From Bacteroidota bacterium (GTDB taxonomy: Bacteria; Bacteroidota; Bacteroidia; UKL13-3): a stretch of DNA of 32,749 nucleotides. The notes beneath the pieces are model-generated. The model saw only the letters and a program-made list of their open reading frames with translations, had not been told where the DNA came from and made no database searches. This document shows positions 23,376-31,946 of this stretch, piece after piece. The DNA lies in NCBI GenBank assembly GCA_947460345.1, contig CANHGM010000029.1, positions 1 through 32,749 of the forward strand, read 5' to 3'. Position 1 is the stretch's first letter, and every line of letters begins with the position of its first letter. The position numbers and the translations under genes are program-made.

Positions 23376-24002
23376 ATGATAAAAATCATTTTTATTTCAG
23401 TTGCATTTCTTTCTATTTTAAATTGTAATGCGGGAGATATTTTAACTTTAAAAACCGAGAAAATATTTGAAAGAAAAGTTCCTAAAATTAAAGATTATTC
23501 AATTGTATTCGAGGCCAAAGGCAAAAAAAATATTGTTTTCTCTTCTCTTATATTTTCAATACATTTAAAAGGCAAAAATGAGGCAGTAACTACCAGATAT
23601 ATGAATCTTGTACTTAGCGATTCCAATAAATATTTAAATGCAAGTGGTGATGCACAAAAATATCATGTTAAAAAAGGTGGGCATTTTGTTTTTGGGGTTT
23701 TGTTTCATTCGTCTGAAATGATTGGAACTACCTTTTCAATTCTTAAACCAGATATAGTAAAACATATCTACATCATCTCTAAAAACAAGGAATTATTTAG
23801 TGAACCTTACTATTTAATATCTAAATTGCTAGAAGAAAAAAGCAAAAAAAAAACTTTTAATAATGGAAGTTTTAGGATGGGTCTATTAGATTTTAACAGT
23901 TCTAGCTTTTTAGTTCAGCATCAAAAAAAACAAAACTTTGATATAAGGTTGTTATTCGGGCAAAATTACATCAAAATATTTTCAATAATTATTAATTTAT
24001 AA
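23376..24002 (+). CDS. Secreted protein of unknown function, 208 aa
   Basis: MIKIIFISVAFLSILNCNAGD is a signal peptide; ILNC could also serve as a lipobox (Cys17). No family is recognised. The mature part is rich in Lys, Phe, Ile and Ser with alternating strands (DYSIVFEAKGKKNIVFSSLIFSIHLKG, GGHFVFGVLFHSSEM, KHIYIISKNKELF) and no Cys, so a small beta-sandwich is plausible. Length and start are set by the leader-like sequence directly before the ATG. Its stop codon TAA (24000-24002) already overlaps the start of leader C. Upstream is the second operator-like array, so it should be under the same control as the first lipoprotein. Confidence 0.65.
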   Translation: MIKIIFISVAFLSILNCNAGDILTLKTEKIFERKVPKIKDYSIVFEAKGKKNIVFSSLIFSIHLKGKNEAVTTRYMNLVLSDSNKYLNASGDAQKYHVKKGGHFVFGVLFHSSEMIGTTFSILKPDIVKHIYIISKNKELFSEPYYLISKLLEEKSKKKTFNNGSFRMGLLDFNSSSFLVQHQKKQNFDIRLLFGQNYIKIFSIIINL

Positions 24003-24089
24003 AAGTGAAGGCTTGTAATCACTCAAAAAAACAGGGCGGAATCTGAAAAGCCATATGAGTAAGAATAAAATTAATATATATATATATAC
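24000..24089 (+). promoter_or_regulatory. Shared 5' leader, copy C
   Basis: It begins in the stop codon of the preceding gene and runs to the ATG of the protease gene. Dyad AGTGAAGGCTTGTAATCACT at 24003-24022; the dyad's inner pair A-T of copies A and B is here G-T. Only a handful of differences from copy B, apart from a longer TA run before the ATG. Confidence 0.75.
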
Positions 24090-25355
24090 ATGAAAAACTT
24101 GTACAAATGTTTTTTATTAGGTCTTGCAATTTTATTTTGTTTGCATACACAAGCACAAAGAAATAAATGCGCAACAATGCAAGTTCTTGAGCAAAGAATG
24201 AAAAAAGATCCTTCAATTCAATTAAGAATGCAACAGTCAGAAATCAAAACGCAAAAATGGATTTCTGCAAATCGTAATGCAAAAAAAGCACAAAAACTTG
24301 TGAGCATTCCGGTCGTAGTTCACGTAATATATAATAACGCAACGCAGAATATTTCAACTGCACAAATTCAATCCCAAATTGACATTTTGAATGATGATTT
24401 TGGACTTTTGAACTCTGATTCATTAGACTATTCTCATCCTTTTTGGCAATATACAGCGGATACCGAGATAGAGTTTTGTTTAGCAACAAGAGATCCCAAT
24501 GGGAAGGCTACATCCGGCATTACACGAACATATACAGATTCTCTTTCATTCGCGGGCGATGGTTACGAAAAGTATACATCAACTGGAGGAAAGGATAATT
24601 GGGACCCAACAAAATATTTAAATCTATGGGTTTGTGATTTAAGTGCTAGTAATGGAACATTGGGTTACGCGTCATTTCCATCTGACTTAGATTCTAATCC
24701 TGATGAAGACGGAGTTGTAATAAACTATACCGCATTTGGTAATATTGGAACAGCTACAGCTCCAAATGATTTGGGCAGAACAGCTACACACGAAGTTGGA
24801 CATTGGTTAAATCTAAGACACATTTGGGGAGACTCTACTTGTGGAGACGATTTTGTAGCAGATACAGAACCCGCAGAAAAAGATAATTATGGTTGCCCCA
24901 TTTTCCCTCATAACGCAAATAGCAACTGTGGGTCTGGTGCTGATGGAGAAATGTATATGAACTATATGGACTACGTCGATGATACTTGTATGGTTATGTT
25001 TACAACTGACCAAGGTATGAGAATGCATGCTGCTTTAAATGTTGAAAGGGCAGGATTGTTGACTTCATTAGGATGTAGCATTTCTTCAACTATTAATGAG
25101 GTTTTATTAGAAAACACATTTGATATTTATCCTAACCCAAATAACGGTAACTTTATAATAAATGCTCAATTAACAAAGAATGAAGTTGTAAGCATTACTT
25201 TATATAACTTATTAGGTTCTAAAATTCAACAATATGACAATGTTAGCACTTATCCATTCCTAATGAGCTTAAACGATTTACCAAACGGTAGTTATTTTAT
25301 AAAGTTCAATAACGGTAACTATACTATAACTAAAAAAGTATTTATCTCAAAATAA
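24090..25355 (+). CDS. Secreted M43 (pappalysin-type) metalloprotease with type A T9SS sorting domain
   Basis: 421 residues. Signal peptide MKNLYKCFLLGLAILFCLHTQA, then a propeptide-like Lys/Gln-rich segment to about residue 70. The catalytic domain holds HEVGHWLNLRHIWGD (about 234-248), the HExxHxxGxxH-type zinc motif of metzincins with third His and adjacent Gly-Asp typical of M43, and the Met-turn MNYMDYVDDTC near 290. The last ~80 residues (FDIYPNPNNGNFIIN ... SLNDLPNGSYFIKF ... KKVFISK) are a type A sorting domain, so the protein goes out by the type IX system and is cleaved and anchored or released. It uses leader C and ends before a strong terminator. Likely a surface or extracellular protease; substrate unknown. 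Confidence 0.9.
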   Translation: MKNLYKCFLLGLAILFCLHTQAQRNKCATMQVLEQRMKKDPSIQLRMQQSEIKTQKWISANRNAKKAQKLVSIPVVVHVIYNNATQNISTAQIQSQIDILNDDFGLLNSDSLDYSHPFWQYTADTEIEFCLATRDPNGKATSGITRTYTDSLSFAGDGYEKYTSTGGKDNWDPTKYLNLWVCDLSASNGTLGYASFPSDLDSNPDEDGVVINYTAFGNIGTATAPNDLGRTATHEVGHWLNLRHIWGDSTCGDDFVADTEPAEKDNYGCPIFPHNANSNCGSGADGEMYMNYMDYVDDTCMVMFTTDQGMRMHAALNVERAGLLTSLGCSISSTINEVLLENTFDIYPNPNNGNFIINAQLTKNEVVSITLYNLLGSKIQQYDNVSTYPFLMSLNDLPNGSYFIKFNNGNYTITKKVFISK

Positions 25356-25362
25356 ATTAATC

Positions 25363-25400
25363 AGAGAAGCAATTTCATCGAAATTGCTTCTCTTTATTTT
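25363..25400 (+). terminator. Strong intrinsic terminator after the M43 protease
   Basis: A perfect 14-bp stem AGAGAAGCAATTTC / GAAATTGCTTCTCT (25363-25376, 25380-25393) with a 3-nt loop and a T-rich tail. It separates the leader array from the small lipoprotein gene. Confidence 0.9.
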
Positions 25401-25411
25401 CTTTAAACAAA

Positions 25412-25819
25412 ATGAAAAACGTAATTTTTTTAATTGCAATGTTTACTTTATTTGCTTGTAATAGCGCTAAAAACGTAACAGACAAAAAAACAATAAATTC
25501 AACAAATCAGGACACAATATCGGCAGATATAAACTATCGCTTTAGTGTTTCATTCATTAGTATTGGTTCAGGTATAGACAAACAATCAAAACATAAATAC
25601 GACCAATACATTACAGAATATGAGCAAAAAAATAAATTGCAATTAAGTTATGAAACAACAAATTGGGGAAGAGAAGGAGAAGTTGATTATTGCTTTAAGT
25701 TAACAGAATTGGACAAAAAAAAACAAAAACTATTTATAATAGAAACAAAAGAAATTCTTAAAACTTCATCATTGGTTCGCTATAAAGAAAATATTACATG
25801 CCGACAAAATAAAAAATAA
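25412..25819 (+). CDS. Small lipoprotein of unknown function
   Basis: 135 residues. MKNVIFLIAMFTLFACN is a lipoprotein signal (lipobox LFAC, Cys16). The mature part starts with a Thr/Asn/Lys-rich linker of about 25 residues, then a domain with SFISIGSGIDKQSKHKYDQYITEY, LSYETTNWGREGEVDYCFKLTEL and KQKLFIIETKEIL. This resembles small alpha/beta lipoproteins in which GSG leads into a helix, but no family is certain. It has no copy of the shared leader; only 11 bp lie between the terminator and the ATG, so it needs read-through or a promoter inside the protease gene. Confidence 0.65.
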   Translation: MKNVIFLIAMFTLFACNSAKNVTDKKTINSTNQDTISADINYRFSVSFISIGSGIDKQSKHKYDQYITEYEQKNKLQLSYETTNWGREGEVDYCFKLTELDKKKQKLFIIETKEILKTSSLVRYKENITCRQNKK

Positions 25820-25949
25820 AATTGCAAACTTAAGAATAAAATAAATGAACGTATTAAATTGCATGCAAAGCTATCAATATAAACACGCCGGGGTCATTAA
25901 GTTTTGAAGACTATTGGCTTTTAAAATATATAGAAGACAATTGGGGCAA

Positions 25950-26339
25950 TTAATAACCAGTTTGAATTATTTTTTGAATCACAGTTTCGTTTAGTGGCTT
26001 TGAAATAAAATCTTTAACAAATATATTTGAATTAGCCTTTTCAATATCTGCAGGATTTATAGAAGAGGATAAAATATAAATCCTAAATTGATTTTGAACA
26101 CGACTGTCAAATTTTTTAAATTCTTCTAAGAATTCCCATCCATTCATTTCAGGCATATTGATGTCAAGAAATAAAATTGTGGGCGGTGGCTCAATAGGGA
26201 TATCTAATAAATGCTCAAGACCTTCTGTAGGTTTTTCAAAACAATTTACTTCTGCGGTTTTAAGTTCTTTCTTTATAATGTAAGAGCTTAATATATTGTT
26301 TAGGGGGTCATCGTCAATAACTAGTATTTTTTGGTTCAT
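25950..26339 (-). CDS. Single-domain response regulator (CheY-like)
   Basis: 129 residues forming only a receiver domain. Acidic pocket Asp9/Asp10 (VIDDD), phosphoacceptor Asp59 in ILFLDINMPEMNGWEF, Ser at 91-93 (ILSSS) at the Thr/Ser position, and Lys114 in FISKPLNE. No output domain, so it must act through protein contacts or as a phosphate relay. It starts 23 bp after the histidine kinase stop on the same strand and is very likely its partner. It is the last gene of the FIST-kinase operon. Confidence 0.93.
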   Translation of the reverse strand: MNQKILVIDDDPLNNILSSYIIKKELKTAEVNCFEKPTEGLEHLLDIPIEPPPTILFLDINMPEMNGWEFLEEFKKFDSRVQNQFRIYILSSSINPADIEKANSNIFVKDFISKPLNETVIQKIIQTGY

Positions 26340-26362
26340 GGCTGTTTTAATTTGTAGTGATT

Positions 26363-29300
26363 TTAATTGTCTAATTCAAATTCGATTATAAACTCGGTTC
26401 CAATATTGACTTCACTTTCGATGTGTATTTTTCCATTCAGTGATTCCACTTGTGTTTTTACCATATATAAACCCATACCCTTACCTTCAACTTTTCTGTG
26501 AAATCTTTTGTATAAACCAAAAACAAGTTCTTTGTTTTTAGTCAAATCAATCCCAGAGCCATTATCTCTCACTGAAAGAATTAATTTATTTTGCAGCAGT
26601 TCACTTTTTATTTGAATGATAATAGGGATATCAACCTGTTTATATTTTATACTATTAATTATCAAGTTGTAAAATATGGAGTGCATGTAACTTCTAATAG
26701 AGTAAAATTCATCTATTGCATCAAAGTTAGTTATAATTTTTACGCCCACTTGGTTTATGGTATCTTGAATACTGTCTATTATATTTTGCATAAGTTTTGA
26801 AAAAACAATCTTTTCCTTTTTTTCATTTATGTCTCTTCTAATTTGCAGTATGTTGTTTAAGTCTAAAATTACTTCGTCTAGTTTTTTAATTGATGTAAAG
26901 AGGGCATTAAAGAATTGTTTTTGGTTTGCCTCGTCTAATTTATCATCGTTTAGTATTTTAGCAAAGCCCATAATATTGGCTACTGGCAACCTGAGATTAT
27001 GAGAAACGATATATGAAAATTGCTCGAGGTCTTTGTTTCTTTGGAAAATATCATTCGTAATTTTCTCATTGTCAATCTCTTTTTGTTTAAGGGTAGTTAC
27101 GTCTACCGCATAGCCCACAACATATTTTTTATCGTCGTAGGCATGGAAACGCCTTTCCTTATATTTTATTTTCCCTGTCGAGTCTGGCATGCTCTCTAGC
27201 CAAAATGACTCCACTCCAGTTTGAATAGTATTGTTGAATTGATTTCTTCTGAACTGGGCAGACTCAGATAAAAAAGGTAACCCTTTCAAATTTGCATATT
27301 CAAAATCATCTCTGCCAATTAGCCATGCTCTTAACTCGTCGTTTTTTACCGCCTCTTTATTCAAATATAAATATTTATGCTGATCATCAAACACAGCTAT
27401 ATCAACAGGTATATTATTCAAAATGTTTTGGTAGAACTCCGTTAATTCGATAACCTTGGCTTCTGCATTTTTTAAGTCTGTGATGTCTATGGCGTATGCT
27501 ATCATCAATTTTTCGCCTTTGTATTCGTGCAGAATTAAATTACTATTTGTGTAAGCGGTTTGGCCGTCTTTATTCTGTCTTTTTTCGACGGAAGAAATTG
27601 CTTTTCCATTTTCACGAAGTAATTTAAATTGATTGTCTCTGTCAATCGCAAGGTCCATCGATAAACCACGGTAGGTGCAATAATCATAATTATTTTTACC
27701 TATCAGCCATTTCCGCAGTGTTGCATCTTTAACCGTATTAGGATTAATAAACAAGTAATTACCTTTTTCATCAAATACAGCAACATTACCGGGTATATTG
27801 TTTAGGATGGTTTCGTAAAATTGTTTCTGTTCCTCTATTTCTAATTTAGCCATAACTTTTTCGGTTGAGGGGTAACGTATGGCCATATATTTTTGCGGCT
27901 TCCCATTTTCCATAAACGGTATTATGGTGCTCTCTACATAGTAAAATGAGCCGTCTTTTGCTTTGTTTTTTATCTCCCCTGTCCATATTTTGCCAGCCGA
28001 AATGGTTTTCCATAAGTCTTCAAAAAATTCTTTGGGGTGGAATCCCGAGTTGATTATTCGGTGGTTTTTTCCTAGTAATTCTTCTCTTGAATATTGCGAA
28101 ATCTCACAAAATTTATCATTAGCATAAGTAATATTTCCTTCTAAATCGGTAATACTAACAATAGCAGATTCATCAATAGCTTGCTTATAGTTTATTAAGT
28201 TTATTTCCGTGATTTTTTTTGCAGTAATATCTTTTGATATTCCAATCATAAAAAATGGTGCACCATGCTCATTTTTTAATACTTTTACGTTATTTAAAAT
28301 CCATTTTACTTCGTTGTGGCCGGTTATAATTCGGTATTCTGAAGTAATTTCACCTACTTCAAAAAGGTTCTCACTTTCTTTTTCTACTCTTGCTCTATCA
28401 TCAGGGTGAATAACTTCTAGCCATAAATTTGAATTGGCATACCAATCGTCGAGAGCCATACCAAAGAGGCCAATAGCTGAGTGACTGATGTATTCTAATT
28501 GGTCAGTTTCAATTGATCGTCCCCAAACTGTTTCGTTGAGTGAGTTCAACACGGTCTCTAGCCTGTTTTTGCTTTCTTGTAATTCTATTGTTTTAGTTTC
28601 TTTATCCAGTTTTAATTTATTGATTTCTGAAACATCCTCCAAAAATGAATTGATGGAAGTGATACTGCCCGCTTCAATAATGCAATGCACCTGTCCTTCA
28701 ACCTCAATAGGCAGGCCGTTTCTAGAAATTAATGAATACTTAACTTCGAGAAAGGACATTTTCTTAGTTTGTATATCTTTAAAGAATGCTGCACAGTGGG
28801 CTTGTGAGGCGGGATGAATATAGCTAAATATATTTGAACCAATCACTTCTTCAAGTTGGTAGTTCATTTTAGTTAGCCACGATTCATTTACAAAAACAAT
28901 ATTACCTGCGGGGTCTAATGCGGTTATTAATTCGTTTGTAATTTTCAGCAGGGTGGAGTATTGTTTCTCCGATTTAGATACTTTATTTAAAGTATCCTCA
29001 ATATAAGATTTTTGATTTTCAAGCTCAATTCTGTTTCTTTCTAATTCAGTAACGTCCTGCTGTATAGATACATAACTTTGCAGTTCGCCTTCCTCATCAA
29101 ATATAGGGCTAAGTTGCACAGCCACTTTGAATTCTTGGCCTTGTTTGGTATAGTTGGTAATCACTACTGAACAAGGTTTTTGCTCTCTAATAGCAACTCT
29201 GAGTTCATTAGTTTTTTCTTCCTCTGTGGCAGGCCCACATAAAAAACTGCCAGGTGTTTTACCTATGATTTCTGAAAGAAGATATCCGGTGGTATTTTCA

Positions 29301-30124
29301 AAATGCTTATTTACCCAAGTTGTTTTTCCTTCAGAGTCAGTATATATAACCTTATTTAAGGTGCTTGTTGCTAATTTTGAGAGCTTTTCATTCTCAGCAT
29401 TTTGTTTTTTTATTAGGTTGTTTTTATAAATGGCATTAAACGTATCGCCAGCTAAGGCAGCAAATACTTTTAAAGTAGCCAAATGTATCGCGGTAAAAGC
29501 ATTCGGGGATTTGCTTTCAATGCTCAATAAGCCAATTACTTTATTAGTAGACTTAATTGGGATGTGTATTATTGACCGTGATTTATTTACATTAAATTTA
29601 GTTTGGATATCTGGTTCCTTGTCTGCATCAGTTATAAACAATGATTGGCCAGTTGAAAGCACATTGTTAAGGTACCCGTTCATCAGGTGTTTTGCAACTT
29701 CCTCTTGGTCTTCTTGCGACAATCCTTTTTGGTAAAATAACTTTAATTTGTTTTCTGATTCGTTTAAAAAATATAAACTAGAAATATCACTTTGGGTAAT
29801 TAATTCAATCTGTACCTTAATATTTTCAATGAGTAAGTCATAACTATTAATATCTTTAAAGCTTTCAACTAATAATTCTGAATCTGATAAGCTTTTAATA
29901 ACTTCCTTATTTAATTGGTCGAAGCTATCATTCAATTTGTTATTAATTGCAATATAATCCTCTTCTACAATTTTTAAAGCTTGTTCAGAAAGCTTCTTAT
30001 CCCTATCATATGAGTTGTAAGATTCATTAACAGATTCTAGCAGTTTTTTTATGGACGGCTCAGCAAGCATCTCCTCGCTAAGCGTCTTTTTTATTTGCCT
30101 TTCAAGTAATTTGTTAAAACTCAT
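26363..30124 (-). CDS. Soluble histidine kinase with GAF and six PAS domains
   Basis: 1253 residues, no membrane segments. N-terminal helical segment (1-85), a GAF domain (about 90-245: LITQSDISSLYFLNESENKLKLF and IIHIPIKSTNKVIGLLSIESK), then six PAS/PAC units (about 255-370, 385-500, 520-640, 645-765, 770-890, 895-1010). Unit 5 and unit 6 (NNIPGNVAVFDEKGNYLFIN, NNIPVDIAVFDDQHKYLYLN) are near duplicates. The kinase core follows: SYIVSHNLRLPVANI with phosphorylated His at about 1041, N box NLIINSIKYK, DNGSGID and GKGMGLYMVK. Overlap of 11 bp with the upstream FIST gene and 23 bp spacing to the response regulator make one operon. No receiver is fused. Which signals the PAS units sense is unknown; haem or flavin binding cannot be told. 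Confidence 0.92.
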   Translation of the reverse strand: MSFNKLLERQIKKTLSEEMLAEPSIKKLLESVNESYNSYDRDKKLSEQALKIVEEDYIAINNKLNDSFDQLNKEVIKSLSDSELLVESFKDINSYDLLIENIKVQIELITQSDISSLYFLNESENKLKLFYQKGLSQEDQEEVAKHLMNGYLNNVLSTGQSLFITDADKEPDIQTKFNVNKSRSIIHIPIKSTNKVIGLLSIESKSPNAFTAIHLATLKVFAALAGDTFNAIYKNNLIKKQNAENEKLSKLATSTLNKVIYTDSEGKTTWVNKHFENTTGYLLSEIIGKTPGSFLCGPATEEEKTNELRVAIREQKPCSVVITNYTKQGQEFKVAVQLSPIFDEEGELQSYVSIQQDVTELERNRIELENQKSYIEDTLNKVSKSEKQYSTLLKITNELITALDPAGNIVFVNESWLTKMNYQLEEVIGSNIFSYIHPASQAHCAAFFKDIQTKKMSFLEVKYSLISRNGLPIEVEGQVHCIIEAGSITSINSFLEDVSEINKLKLDKETKTIELQESKNRLETVLNSLNETVWGRSIETDQLEYISHSAIGLFGMALDDWYANSNLWLEVIHPDDRARVEKESENLFEVGEITSEYRIITGHNEVKWILNNVKVLKNEHGAPFFMIGISKDITAKKITEINLINYKQAIDESAIVSITDLEGNITYANDKFCEISQYSREELLGKNHRIINSGFHPKEFFEDLWKTISAGKIWTGEIKNKAKDGSFYYVESTIIPFMENGKPQKYMAIRYPSTEKVMAKLEIEEQKQFYETILNNIPGNVAVFDEKGNYLFINPNTVKDATLRKWLIGKNNYDYCTYRGLSMDLAIDRDNQFKLLRENGKAISSVEKRQNKDGQTAYTNSNLILHEYKGEKLMIAYAIDITDLKNAEAKVIELTEFYQNILNNIPVDIAVFDDQHKYLYLNKEAVKNDELRAWLIGRDDFEYANLKGLPFLSESAQFRRNQFNNTIQTGVESFWLESMPDSTGKIKYKERRFHAYDDKKYVVGYAVDVTTLKQKEIDNEKITNDIFQRNKDLEQFSYIVSHNLRLPVANIMGFAKILNDDKLDEANQKQFFNALFTSIKKLDEVILDLNNILQIRRDINEKKEKIVFSKLMQNIIDSIQDTINQVGVKIITNFDAIDEFYSIRSYMHSIFYNLIINSIKYKQVDIPIIIQIKSELLQNKLILSVRDNGSGIDLTKNKELVFGLYKRFHRKVEGKGMGLYMVKTQVESLNGKIHIESEVNIGTEFIIEFELDN

Positions 30125-31253
30125 AAAATGAAGTGATTGTCATAGTTTGATTGTGCAGTGAACAGGAAACTTCCTCTTGGATGGGTGATATTTCGCCATA
30201 AGAATAAAAGCCTAAAAGCGGCGTTTTGCCTTCAAATAGTTCATTTACAGATTCCACTTCCTCTTCAATTCGCGAGCCCAAGGTAAGCTTTCTGCCCACA
30301 CAACTTATTAAAAGCGAAAAGTCGGGCTTTCTATCTGCTATAGTTAAGGTTTGCTGAGCGGAATTACTGGCCGCAGTTACCAGCGAGTCAAAGTTTGCTT
30401 TCATAAAACGAACCTTTGAGCCTTCGGGAACATCTCCGGCAAAAGTCATAGACTGCTCGGCTTCCGATATGTTTAGTATGGTTCTAACCACAGCTTTTGT
30501 ATTGTCTGGTGTTATAACTGAAAGCGGGAAAAGCAATGCCGAAGATGGCAAGTGAGCAGCCTCATCACCAAGGAAACGTTTGTATAGGTCCAAACAATTT
30601 TTGTGGTCAAGTTCAAATAAGATATTACCTTTTGCCTTGGTAATTATTTTTTCAGGGCCCAAAATATCCCATCCACCTTTAGATCCACTAGTAACAAGGA
30701 TATTTTTGCCATAAAAAGCTACAGCTACAATTTGGCCCTTCTGCGGTTCATTATTAAGACCTACGAGTGTCGATTCGAAATTAGCCCCATCGCCAGCAAG
30801 GCCACCTGTTATTAATACGTTATTATCTAAAGAATCGTTTAAGCCTTTCACCAGTTCACTTCCATTCACGAGGCTTCCATCGGAGATGATGAGAACATAA
30901 GCTAGTTCTGTCTTTGGCAATTTGTTAACTAGGGCTGCAGCAGCGTCGTAGCTGTTTTTAAAATCTAAGATATTTACGTTTGATGTTTCTATTTTGGTTT
31001 TTTCAAACTGCAGTGCTACAGCCACTAAGGTATTGTCTGTAACCTGGTTGTCGATAATCTCACCACTTGTGGAGCAAATAACAATTTGAGGTGCATTAAA
31101 TTTAGAGGTTATAATTGAATAAAAACCGGGGGTGTTTAAAATTTGTTTAGAGCCAAAACACAGAACTAAGTCAGCAGTAATTTTATCTGTCATCAAAGCG
31201 CCATCGCTGGTGGTCCAAGATGCATCTTCGTATTTTAATGATATTGATTTCAT
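30114..31253 (-). CDS. FIST-domain sensory protein
   Basis: 379 residues of the FIST N and FIST C domains, thought to bind small ligands such as amino acids. N part: ADLVLCFGSKQIL, QIVICSTSGEIIDNQ, LITGGLAGDGANFESTLVGLN and GQIVAVAFYGKNI. C part: GNILFELDHKNCLDLYKRFLGDEA, MTFAGDVPEGSKVRFMKANFDSLV, LLISCVGRKLTLGSR and LLGFYSYGEISP, the usual FIST C end motif. No signal peptide, so it is cytoplasmic. Its stop overlaps the kinase start by 11 bp (ATGAGTTTTAA), so the FIST protein is probably the input partner of that kinase. Promoter box TAAATTTG lies 46 bp upstream. Confidence 0.92.
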   Translation of the reverse strand: MKSISLKYEDASWTTSDGALMTDKITADLVLCFGSKQILNTPGFYSIITSKFNAPQIVICSTSGEIIDNQVTDNTLVAVALQFEKTKIETSNVNILDFKNSYDAAAALVNKLPKTELAYVLIISDGSLVNGSELVKGLNDSLDNNVLITGGLAGDGANFESTLVGLNNEPQKGQIVAVAFYGKNILVTSGSKGGWDILGPEKIITKAKGNILFELDHKNCLDLYKRFLGDEAAHLPSSALLFPLSVITPDNTKAVVRTILNISEAEQSMTFAGDVPEGSKVRFMKANFDSLVTAASNSAQQTLTIADRKPDFSLLISCVGRKLTLGSRIEEEVESVNELFEGKTPLLGFYSYGEISPIQEEVSCSLHNQTMTITSFYEF

Positions 31254-31298
31254 TTAAGCTATTTTGCTAAGTTAATTTTGTTGATTTTAATTTCTGCA

Positions 31299-31306
31299 CA
31301 AATTTA
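31299..31306 (-). promoter_or_regulatory. -7 box of the FIST-kinase-regulator operon
   Basis: On the minus strand TAAATTTG fits TAnnTTTG exactly. There is no TTG at the usual distance upstream; activation by another factor is possible. Confidence 0.4.
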
Positions 31307-31373
31307 AGAGCAAAATTTTATTTTTGTTCTTTTAAAAAAAATATATTGAGTGAACAATTCAAATATATAAAGA

Positions 31374-31607
31374 ACAATAAAAAAGCGTGTAAAGTATTAA
31401 TTTACAAGCTTTTGAACAATTTAGGAATTTTATGAGCAGACCGGACGGGTCCATTTCGAACTCTATAAATACTCTGATTATCGAACTTTTGTAACACGTC
31501 TTGTCGTGTCGGGGCAACCTGAAATTACAAGATTTCAAACATGGGGATTATTATGCCTTATTTCTTATAATTTGGTTCAAATATATATAATTTGTTTTTA
31601 ACCACAA
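31374..31607 (-). ncRNA. Candidate small RNA from the right copy of repeat R2
   Basis: On the minus strand a perfect promoter (TTG 31607-31605, 19-nt spacer, TATATTTG 31585-31578) is followed by about 190 nt without a good reading frame and then a hairpin with a T-run (AAAAGC/GCTTTT and GTAAA/TTTAC stems, 31381-31413). Predicted RNA about 31572 to 31376. It contains hairpins ACACG/CGTGT and GGAC/GTCC. It sits just upstream of the FIST operon promoter. Confidence 0.45.
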
Positions 31608-31713
31608 AAAAATCGAAAAATAAAGTATATATATCATGGTTTTTACAACATATATATATATATAATTATAAAATGATTTTTGTAGTGAATTTAAATTATA
31701 TATATATAATTAT
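31443..31713 (-). repeat. Direct repeat R2, right copy
   Basis: Matches 19144-19405 over about 260 bp in the same orientation. Identity is high in the first 130 bp; the AT-rich second half (TATATA runs, TTTTTGTRGTGAATTT) is looser with small length changes. Both copies have a hairpin with similar two-part stem just outside the left edge. The GGAC..GTCC stem is kept although loop sequence and length differ (TGACG region versus GG). Confidence 0.75.
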
Positions 31714-31856
31714 ATTCTTCAATTTGAAGTAATATATATTGCTAGTATGGTATTTTAAAGGCAATTCTTTTTGTCACAAATTTCGACAAGATTTGTGACA
31801 GAATCTTGAAACAAATATTTATTAAATTATCAGAATTCTAAAAACTATATCTTTTT

Positions 31857-31944
31857 GCATATAAATTAAAATAAAAACATAAAATTATACTCAATTGCAT
31901 ATAATTTGAATTTATTTGCTACTTTTGTATGCTAAAGCATATAA
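31857..31944 (+). promoter_or_regulatory. Three GCATATAA operator repeats at exact 40-bp spacing, with hip promoter
   Basis: GCATATAA occurs at 31857, 31897 and 31937. Each is the right half of an inverted pair: TATAT-N6-GCATA, TATAC-N6-GCATA and TATGC-N4-GCATA (31928-31941). The promoter TTG (31895-31897), 22-nt spacer and TACTTTTG (31920-31927) lies between repeats two and three. HipB-type repressors bind such inverted pairs, so autoregulation is expected. Confidence 0.65.
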
Positions 31945-31946
31945 AA

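Noticed and set aside
21759-24089. Integron cassette array with attC sites
   Set aside because: The shared leaders sit before each gene and lack the paired attC core sites (RYYYAAC / GTTRRRY); no integrase is in the window.
25858-25953. Short open stretch ending in FEDYWLLKYIEDNWGN
   Set aside because: It looks like a protein tail, but only about 30 codons remain, there is no start codon, and I cannot tie it to any family.
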